Shown one piece after another: positions 59,223-64,000 of a stretch of 64,000 nucleotides of DNA (position 1 is the stretch's first letter; each line of letters begins with the position of its first letter). The stretch is from CAVTHK01 sp964552235. GTDB lineage: Bacteria > Spirochaetota > Spirochaetia > SZUA-6 > CAVTHK01. A program made the position numbers and the translations under genes. Location of the stretch: positions 32,914-96,913 of the forward strand of contig CAZKGO010000005.1 of NCBI GenBank assembly GCA_964552235.1, given 5' to 3'. The notes under the pieces are model-generated. The model was not told the origin of the DNA and did no database searches. It was given only the letters and a program-made list of their open reading frames with translations.

Positions 59223-60488
59223 ATGAGCGGCTTCGTCACCGCCGTCGCCTCGATGAACAGGAACGCGCGGCGCTACTTCGCGATGTACGCCCTGTCGATG
59301 GGAGGCTACTTCGGCATCAGCGGCGTGCTCCTGAATCTCTACCTGATCCGTCTCGGGTTCGGCGCCGCCTTTGTGGGCATGATCAACGGGCTCAGCCTCG
59401 CCGCCACGGCGATCATGTCGACGCCTTCGGGAGCCCTCGGCCGCAGGTTCGGCACGCGAGCTACGATGCTGGTCGGTCTGTTCCTGTCGACGATCGGCAA
59501 CGCGGTCGTCCCCGCGGCCGGGTCGCTGCCGCAGCCGCTGGTGGCGGCGGGCATCGTCGGGGGCTCGCTGTTCCACTTTGCCGGCGGCGCGCTGTTCGCC
59601 GCCAACTGGACTCCCTACTTCATGGAGATCATCGACGAGAAGGATCGGAGCCGCCTCTTCGCGCTGCGCTCGGCAGTGCAGCCGGCGGCGACCCTCGCGG
59701 GCAGCCTCGTGGGGGGCGTGCTCCCGCGCGCGGTCTCGAGCCTGGTCGCCCGGCCCCTCTCGGATCCGCTGCCGTACAGGCTGGCACTGGGAGCCGTGCC
59801 GCTTCTCATGCTCGCCGCCTTTGTGGCCATGCGGGGCACGGACCGGCTGCCGCCCCGGCGGCCGTCGATGCCGGGACAATCGACCTCCGGCTCCCTGCCT
59901 CTGGCGCTGATCCTGCCGCTGGCCGCCGTGGGCATGCTGCGCCAGGGCAGCGTGTGGGTGGCGCGCAGCTTCTACAACGTGTACCTCGACCGGGATCTGC
60001 GCGTGTCCACGGCCCTGATCGGCGCCGTGGCCGCCATCGGGCAGCTCGGAGCCGTCCCCGCGGCGCTCCTCATGCCGGCGTCGGTCCGCAGGTGGGGCAA
60101 GGCCGTCACCGTCGTGCTCGCAACCCTGGGCATGGTGGCAGGCCTTCTGCTGCTCGGGTGCGTCCGGCACTGGATCGGGGTGGCGGCAGGCTTCGGGATC
60201 ATGATGGCCGCATACACGGTCGGCTTCTCCGCCTTCGAGCTGTTCCAGCAGGAGCTGGTGGCTGCGGAATGGAGGCCCGTCGTGGCGAGCGCCTGCCTCA
60301 TGGGCAACATGATCGGCTCCTCGATCATGGTTCTGAGCAGCGGCTTCCTCGTGGCGCGCCTGGGATTCACGGGGATCTTCCTGATCGGCGCCGGGGCGAG
60401 CTGCGCCTCGGCGCTGCTGTTCGCCGCGGTCTTTGCCAGGCGAGAGCGGCGGCGCGCCGGCGCCGGCGGGCGGCCGGTCCTGGAATAG
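59223..60488 (+). CDS. MFS transporter
   Basis: 421 residues, twelve hydrophobic segments. MGGYFGISGVLLNLYLIRLGFGAAFVGMINGLSLAATAIMSTPSGALGRRFGTRATML shows helix 1 to helix 3 with motif A (GxLgRRfGtR). Central loop around residue 215 (RLPPRRPSMPGQS). A TAGACT (59210-59215) precedes ATG 59223 by 7 bases, no Shine-Dalgarno. Substrate unknown; possibly a drug or sugar exporter. Followed 16 bases on by the ferredoxin gene, maybe the same mRNA. Confidence 0.85.
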   Translation: MSGFVTAVASMNRNARRYFAMYALSMGGYFGISGVLLNLYLIRLGFGAAFVGMINGLSLAATAIMSTPSGALGRRFGTRATMLVGLFLSTIGNAVVPAAGSLPQPLVAAGIVGGSLFHFAGGALFAANWTPYFMEIIDEKDRSRLFALRSAVQPAATLAGSLVGGVLPRAVSSLVARPLSDPLPYRLALGAVPLLMLAAFVAMRGTDRLPPRRPSMPGQSTSGSLPLALILPLAAVGMLRQGSVWVARSFYNVYLDRDLRVSTALIGAVAAIGQLGAVPAALLMPASVRRWGKAVTVVLATLGMVAGLLLLGCVRHWIGVAAGFGIMMAAYTVGFSAFELFQQELVAAEWRPVVASACLMGNMIGSSIMVLSSGFLVARLGFTGIFLIGAGASCASALLFAAVFARRERRRAGAGGRPVLE

Positions 60489-60504
60489 GGTCGGGAAGCG
60501 TCCG

Positions 60505-60924
60505 GTGAGACTCTCCGTGGCGGATCCCGATCGGTGCGTGGGCTGCCAGAGCTGCGCGTTCGCCTGCTCGAGGCGGGTGGGCGTCGCGGGGCTCACGCGC
60601 CGCTGCATCGGAGTGCGCTCGGCCGGCGGCATGGAGCGCGGCTTTGTGGTGATCGCCTGCCGCACATGCGCCGACCCGCCCTGCGCCCGGGTGTGCCCGA
60701 CCGACGCGCTCGAGCTGCGCAAGGGAGGCGGGGTGCGTTTGCGGCCCGAGCGCTGCACCGGCTGCCGCAACTGCGCCGAGGCGTGCGTCGTGCGCGCGGT
60801 GTTCTGGGACGGCGAGGCGGCGAAGCCGATGATCTGCGTGCACTGCGGATACTGCGTGGCCTCCTGCCCCCACGGCGTGCTCGCCATGATCCCGGAGCGG
60901 GAGGCGGCCCATGCTGAGCGGTGA
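60505..60924 (+). CDS. 4Fe-4S ferredoxin, AOR electron-transfer type
   Basis: 139 residues from GTG 60505. Four Cys clusters: CVGCQSCAFACSR, CRTCADPPCARVCP, CTGCRNCAEACVV and CVHCGYCVASCP, so up to four [4Fe-4S] clusters, as in the HycB/AorA-like ferredoxins. It transfers electrons between the aldehyde oxidoreductase and a ferredoxin pool. Overlaps the AOR gene start by 14 bases, so both are one unit. Confidence 0.9.
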   Translation: MRLSVADPDRCVGCQSCAFACSRRVGVAGLTRRCIGVRSAGGMERGFVVIACRTCADPPCARVCPTDALELRKGGGVRLRPERCTGCRNCAEACVVRAVFWDGEAAKPMICVHCGYCVASCPHGVLAMIPEREAAHAER

Positions 60925-61600
60925 CTGCCTCAGGCGCGTGCTTCACGTGGACCTAACCGCCAAGATCTTCCGCGTCGAGGAGCGGCCCGAGCTCTTCGAC
61001 CGCTGGCTCGGCGGCGCGGGCGTGGCAGCGCAGCTGCTCTTCGGGAATTGCGCCGAGGGCGCGGACCCGCTCGGGCCCGAGAACCCGATCATCATGGCGG
61101 TCGGGCCGCTGACCAGCCTCTTTCCCCTGGCCTCCAAGACCGTGGCGATGTTCAAGTCGCCCCACACCGGCAACCTCGGCGAGAGCCACCGCGGCGGCCG
61201 CAGCGCGGTGGCGATCCGCATGGCCGGCTACGGCGCGATCGTGATCAGCGGCAAGAGCGACCGGCCGGTCTACGTCGACGAGGAGCGATGGAGGCGGGTG
61301 CTGTCGAGCCTCGTCATCTGCTTCTTTGCCCGCAACCTCTACGACCGCGAGACCACGCGCAAGGCGCTGGCGCTCGCCGGCTTCCAGTTGAGCGCGGAGC
61401 AGCTCGACGCGTTCGGCGCCGACATCCACGCCGAGAAGTACCGCTTCAAGACGCGCGAGGGCTTTGCCCTCGACACCGTGCGCATCCCGAAGCGGATCCT
61501 CGAAACGCCTTTGGCGCTCGGAGTGGTAGACGAAGGCTACCTGCGCGAGACCCTCGACCACGCGCGGCGGATGATCGCGGAGCGGACCGCGGCGAAGTAG
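60911..61600 (+). CDS. Aldehyde:ferredoxin oxidoreductase, internally deleted
   Basis: 229 residues; AOR is normally about 600. N-terminal residues 1-130 match the AOR N-terminal domain: VLHVDLTAKIFRVEERPELFDRWLGGAGVAAQLLF, AVGPLTSLFPLASKTVAMFKSPHTGNLGESHRGG (tungstopterin loops). At about residue 130 (near 61300) the sequence jumps without a stop to the far C-terminus (LSSLVICFFARNLYDRETTRKALALAGFQLSAEQL, KYRFKTREGFALDTVRIPKRIL). The central domains with the 4Fe-4S Cys ligands and the substrate pocket are missing. In frame, so a small protein may be made, but it cannot be a normal AOR. Assembly collapse is the alternative. Confidence 0.72.
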   Translation: MLSGDCLRRVLHVDLTAKIFRVEERPELFDRWLGGAGVAAQLLFGNCAEGADPLGPENPIIMAVGPLTSLFPLASKTVAMFKSPHTGNLGESHRGGRSAVAIRMAGYGAIVISGKSDRPVYVDEERWRRVLSSLVICFFARNLYDRETTRKALALAGFQLSAEQLDAFGADIHAEKYRFKTREGFALDTVRIPKRILETPLALGVVDEGYLRETLDHARRMIAERTAAK

Positions 61601-61656
61601 TTCTTGGCAGGAGCCCCGACGCTCGGCCGCGACCTTCTTTGTTTTTTTCTGACCCT

Positions 61657-61685
61657 TTGACTATTTGATGACCATGGGTTATTCT
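61657..61685 (+). promoter_or_regulatory. Promoter of the TetR-RND unit
   Basis: TTGACT (61657-61662), 17 bases, TATTCT (61680-61685). A run of T at about 61641-61650 makes this spacer much more A+T-rich than the window. AAGGAAGG lies before GTG 61715. Confidence 0.55.
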
Positions 61686-61714
61686 ATGACTTGGAGTACA
61701 GAAGGAAGGGCGCG

Positions 61715-62386
61715 GTGGGGATCGCCGAGCGGAAGACGCGCGAAAAGGAAGAACGAAGGAGCCTCATTCTCGCCCGGGCCAAGGAGCTGATCCTCGAGCG
61801 AGGTGTTCCCGCTCTCGCGATGCAGGACATCGCCGATGCGGCCGAGCTGAGCAAGGCGACGCTCTACCTGTACTTCGAGAGCAAGGAGGCGATCCTGGCC
61901 GAGATCCTCGCGGAGGCGGGCGACGCCTTTGTCGCCTACGTCGAGGCGCGCATCGCCGCGGAGGACTCGGGCCTCGAGGCGCTGCGCAAGCTCTGGGGCA
62001 GCTACCTGAGCATGTTCGGCGAGTCGCAGGAGATCTTCGTGCTCATCGGGATCATGAGCGCCATCGACCCCGACGTCCTCTTCGATGGCGATCGGGAGGA
62101 CACCCCCGCGCGGCGGCCGAAGCAGAAGCTGCGCCGCTTCATCGCCGACGTGCTTGCGCGCGGCGTCGGCGACGGAACGCTCGAGCCGCAGGTGGATCCC
62201 GACAGGATCGCGCGCACAGTGCTCGTGATCGCCACCGCCATCATGGACAGCATCGCCCGCCTGCCCCGCGAGCAGCGGGATGCCCGGCTGATCCGCGAGG
62301 AGATGCGCAGCGTCTTCGAGCTGCTGCTGCGGGGCCTCGCGGCAGCGGGAACCGATCGAGCGCTGCTCAGGCTCGAGCCCCAATAG
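61715..62386 (+). CDS. TetR-family transcriptional regulator
   Basis: 223 residues from GTG 61715 (AAGGAAGG 7 bases before; TTG 61691 in frame is less likely). N-terminal helix-turn-helix ILARAKELILERGVPALAMQDIADAAELSKATLYLYFESKEAILAEIL is unmistakable. The helical C-terminal domain binds a ligand. It precedes the RND exporter by 10 bases, so it most likely represses this pair. Confidence 0.92.
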   Translation: MGIAERKTREKEERRSLILARAKELILERGVPALAMQDIADAAELSKATLYLYFESKEAILAEILAEAGDAFVAYVEARIAAEDSGLEALRKLWGSYLSMFGESQEIFVLIGIMSAIDPDVLFDGDREDTPARRPKQKLRRFIADVLARGVGDGTLEPQVDPDRIARTVLVIATAIMDSIARLPREQRDARLIREEMRSVFELLLRGLAAAGTDRALLRLEPQ

Positions 62387-62396
62387 GGAAGCGGAC

Positions 62397-64000
62397 ATGG
62401 AGCGGTTGTTCAGGCATCCCTGGATCATCGTCTGCGTCGTGGCCGCGATCACGGTCTTGTTCGCCCTGCAGCTGCCAAGGGCCAGGCTCGACAACAACAA
62501 CTTCCGCTTCGTGCCGACCAACGATCCGGCGCGGGTCGCCTCCCGGCGCATCGACGAGACCTTTGGCAGCCAGATCATCATCCTCGTCGGCCTCGAGCGC
62601 GGCCACGGCACGGTTTTCGACCCGGCCTTTCTCCAGGCCGTGCGCCGCTACGGCGAGCAGGTAGCCGCGATCCCGCTGGTCGACAAGGTGAGCTCGATCG
62701 TCAACGCCGACTACATCGGCGGATCGGCGGACCGGATCACCGTGGAACCGCTGGTCCCCGACACCTTTGGCGGCACGAGCGAGGAGATCGCGCTGCTCAG
62801 GGACCGGCTGCTCGAGTGGGACCTGTACAGGAACGGGCTCGTCTCCGACGACTTCTCCTCGACCCAGATCCTCGTTTCGCTGGACGTCAGCGCTGAAAAC
62901 GCCGGAAGCCCCGAGGCCGCGGGCGCCTACGCGCAGATGAAGAGGCTGGCCGCGACCGCGGGGTTCGAGGACACGCGCATCCACTTTGCCGGGCTGCCCG
63001 CCCTCAGCGCCGAGATCAACGAGTCGGTCATCGCCGACCTGCGCACGCTGATCCCGCTGGTGATCGTCGCGGTGCTGGTGGTGCTCTTTCTCGCCTTCCG
63101 CAGCGTCGAGGGCATGGTGCTGCCGCTGCTGTCCGTCGCCATCTCGACGACCTGGGCCATCGGCGCCATGGCGCTTCTCGGCGTGAGGCTCTCGATCATC
63201 TCGACGGTCCTCCCCGTGATCCTCGTGGCCGTCGGAAGCGCCTACGGCATTCACCTCGTCAGCCACTACCACGACGAGACCGCATCGAAGGTGGCTGTCA
63301 GCCGCGAAGAGCACAGGCGCCTGGTCCTGGCCGTGCTGCGCCGGGTGAACCGTCCTGTGCTGCTCGCGGCCCTCACGACCTTTGCGGGCTTCGGATCGCT
63401 GTGCCTGACGTCGGTGGTTCCGATCGTGGAGTTCGGGATCTTTTCCAGCTTCGGCGTGCTGATCGCCTACGCGGTGTCCGTCACGCTGATCCCGGCGCTG
63501 TTCCTGATCCGGGGACCGGCGGGAGGCGGCGCTGCGGCCGCCCGCCCGGCCGCGAGCGGCGAGGACCGCCTGAGCGCGGCGCTTGCCGACGGGCTGCTCG
63601 CCGTCTCGCAAAGGCGCCGCTCGGTTCTCTTGTCCGGGGCCGCGGCCGCGGTCCTCTCGATCGCGGCCATCTCGCGCATCGTCATCGACAACGTGATGGT
63701 CGAGTACTTCAGGGCCGATGCGGCCGCCGTCGAGTCGGAGGAGTTCATCCGCAGGCGCTTTGCCGGCTCCAAGAGCGTGAGCGTGGTCGTCAGCGGCGAG
63801 AAGCCCGGCGACGTGCTGTGCCCGGACGTTCTCGTGGCCATGGATGGGCTGGCCGCGCACCTCGCGGCGCACGTGCCGGAAGTCGGCAAGACGATCGGCT
63901 TTTCGGATCTCGTCAAGCGAATGAACCAGGTCTTCAACGCCGACGAAAGCCCGGAGGGGCTCGGCAGCCGCCCGCAGGCGCCGGCGGCCGGGTCGGGCGC
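62397..64000 (+). CDS. RND-superfamily (MMPL-like) exporter, 3' end outside window
   Basis: Open without a stop from ATG 62397 to the end of the window (534 codons so far). First span FRHPWIIVCVVAAITVLFALQLP, then a long periplasmic loop (about 30-220), a five-helix block (LIPLVIVAVLVVLFLAFRS, PLLSVAISTTWAIGAMALLGV, STVLPVILVAVGSAYGIHLVSHYHDE, VLLAALTTFAGFGSLCLT, FGIFSSFGVLIAYAVSVTLIPALF) and the start of a second half (RRRSVLLSGAAAAVLSIAAI). Helix 4 motif GSAYGIHLVSHYHDE fits the HAE3/MMPL group. Exports lipids or hydrophobic compounds; probably under control of the TetR next to it. Confidence 0.9.
   Translation, partial: MERLFRHPWIIVCVVAAITVLFALQLPRARLDNNNFRFVPTNDPARVASRRIDETFGSQIIILVGLERGHGTVFDPAFLQAVRRYGEQVAAIPLVDKVSSIVNADYIGGSADRITVEPLVPDTFGGTSEEIALLRDRLLEWDLYRNGLVSDDFSSTQILVSLDVSAENAGSPEAAGAYAQMKRLAATAGFEDTRIHFAGLPALSAEINESVIADLRTLIPLVIVAVLVVLFLAFRSVEGMVLPLLSVAISTTWAIGAMALLGVRLSIISTVLPVILVAVGSAYGIHLVSHYHDETASKVAVSREEHRRLVLAVLRRVNRPVLLAALTTFAGFGSLCLTSVVPIVEFGIFSSFGVLIAYAVSVTLIPALFLIRGPAGGGAAAARPAASGEDRLSAALADGLLAVSQRRRSVLLSGAAAAVLSIAAISRIVIDNVMVEYFRADAAAVESEEFIRRRFAGSKSVSVVVSGEKPGDVLCPDVLVAMDGLAAHLAAHVPEVGKTIGFSDLVKRMNQVFNADESPEGLGSRPQAPAAGSG

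Noticed and set aside
61636..61652. T-rich run after the AOR gene as a rho-independent terminator
   Set aside because: I could not find a convincing GC stem directly before the T-run, and it sits at the -35 of the TetR promoter; it may only be an A+T-rich operator.
1..64000. tRNA, rRNA, riboswitch, insertion sequence or integrase
   Set aside because: Scanned by eye for cloverleaf arms, rRNA-like conserved runs and transposase or recombinase motifs; none found. A tRNAscan-SE/Infernal run would settle small RNAs.

Overview
The window is about 70% G+C, densely coded on both strands, and has no rRNA, tRNA, insertion sequence, CRISPR array or prophage that I can see. The best guess at the host is a high-GC, largely anaerobic spirochaete (Spirochaetota), probably free-living or from a metagenome. 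The basis is the solute-binding protein with an 'FASGGEE' signal-peptide junction of the kind I associate with spirochaetes, LplB/YtcP-type sugar permeases, a long SHMT, a 2-hydroxyacyl-CoA dehydratase activase fusion, and an aldehyde:ferredoxin oxidoreductase remnant. This is inference, not proof.

Layout. 1-2.9 kb: end of an MFS transporter, a CsgG/LpoB-like secreted protein and two small hypotheticals. 3.0-6.6 kb: a translationally coupled operon of ECF sigma factor, membrane anti-sigma-like protein and secreted caspase-fold protein. 6.6-14.6 kb: mostly single genes (ParB-like, AGE-family, M19 dipeptidase, cupin, aminopeptidase-like lipoprotein, epimerase, RidA, SDR) and a MntA-HepT toxin-antitoxin pair. 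14.6-18.3 kb: sugar-acid operon (class II aldolase, enolase-superfamily dehydratase, FGGY kinase). 18.4-22.2 kb: GNAT, degenerate SDR, and a GAF-histidine kinase-receiver hybrid coupled to a small GIY-YIG-like protein. 22.3-26.5 kb: an operon of Ser/Thr kinase, FHA membrane protein and VWA-FHA protein. 26.6-28.4 kb: two divergent paralogues, one fused to an HU/IHF DNA-binding domain, separated by six tandem covarying hairpins. 28.5-33.8 kb: sugar isomerase, outer-membrane-like protein, M48 protease, SHMT and Gfo/Idh oxidoreductase. 33.9-41.8 kb: carbohydrate ABC transporter, membrane AraC regulator and FAD oxidoreductase. 41.8-46.6 kb: acetamidase, SMP-30, a PurF-like protein without its catalytic Cys, a decayed region, and VanZ. 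46.6-50.5 kb: TRAP transporter plus UroD-like protein. 50.7-58.7 kb: TspO-like protein, TruD, the 1399-residue activase fusion and an acyl-CoA ligase. 58.7-64 kb: a broken M48 lipoprotein, MFS, ferredoxin plus internally deleted AOR, TetR and an RND exporter that runs off the window.

Two patterns cut across the window. Many genes have a clear -10 element (TANNNT), often with TTGACC or TTGCCG 17 bases upstream, only 5-12 bases before the start codon and no Shine-Dalgarno, so leaderless or near-leaderless transcription looks common. Several genes (GPH transporter, acetyltransferase, M48 protease, AOR) are reduced by internal deletion or frameshift with no mobile element nearby. The most unusual element is the six-hairpin array at 27183-27345 beside an HU-fusion gene.
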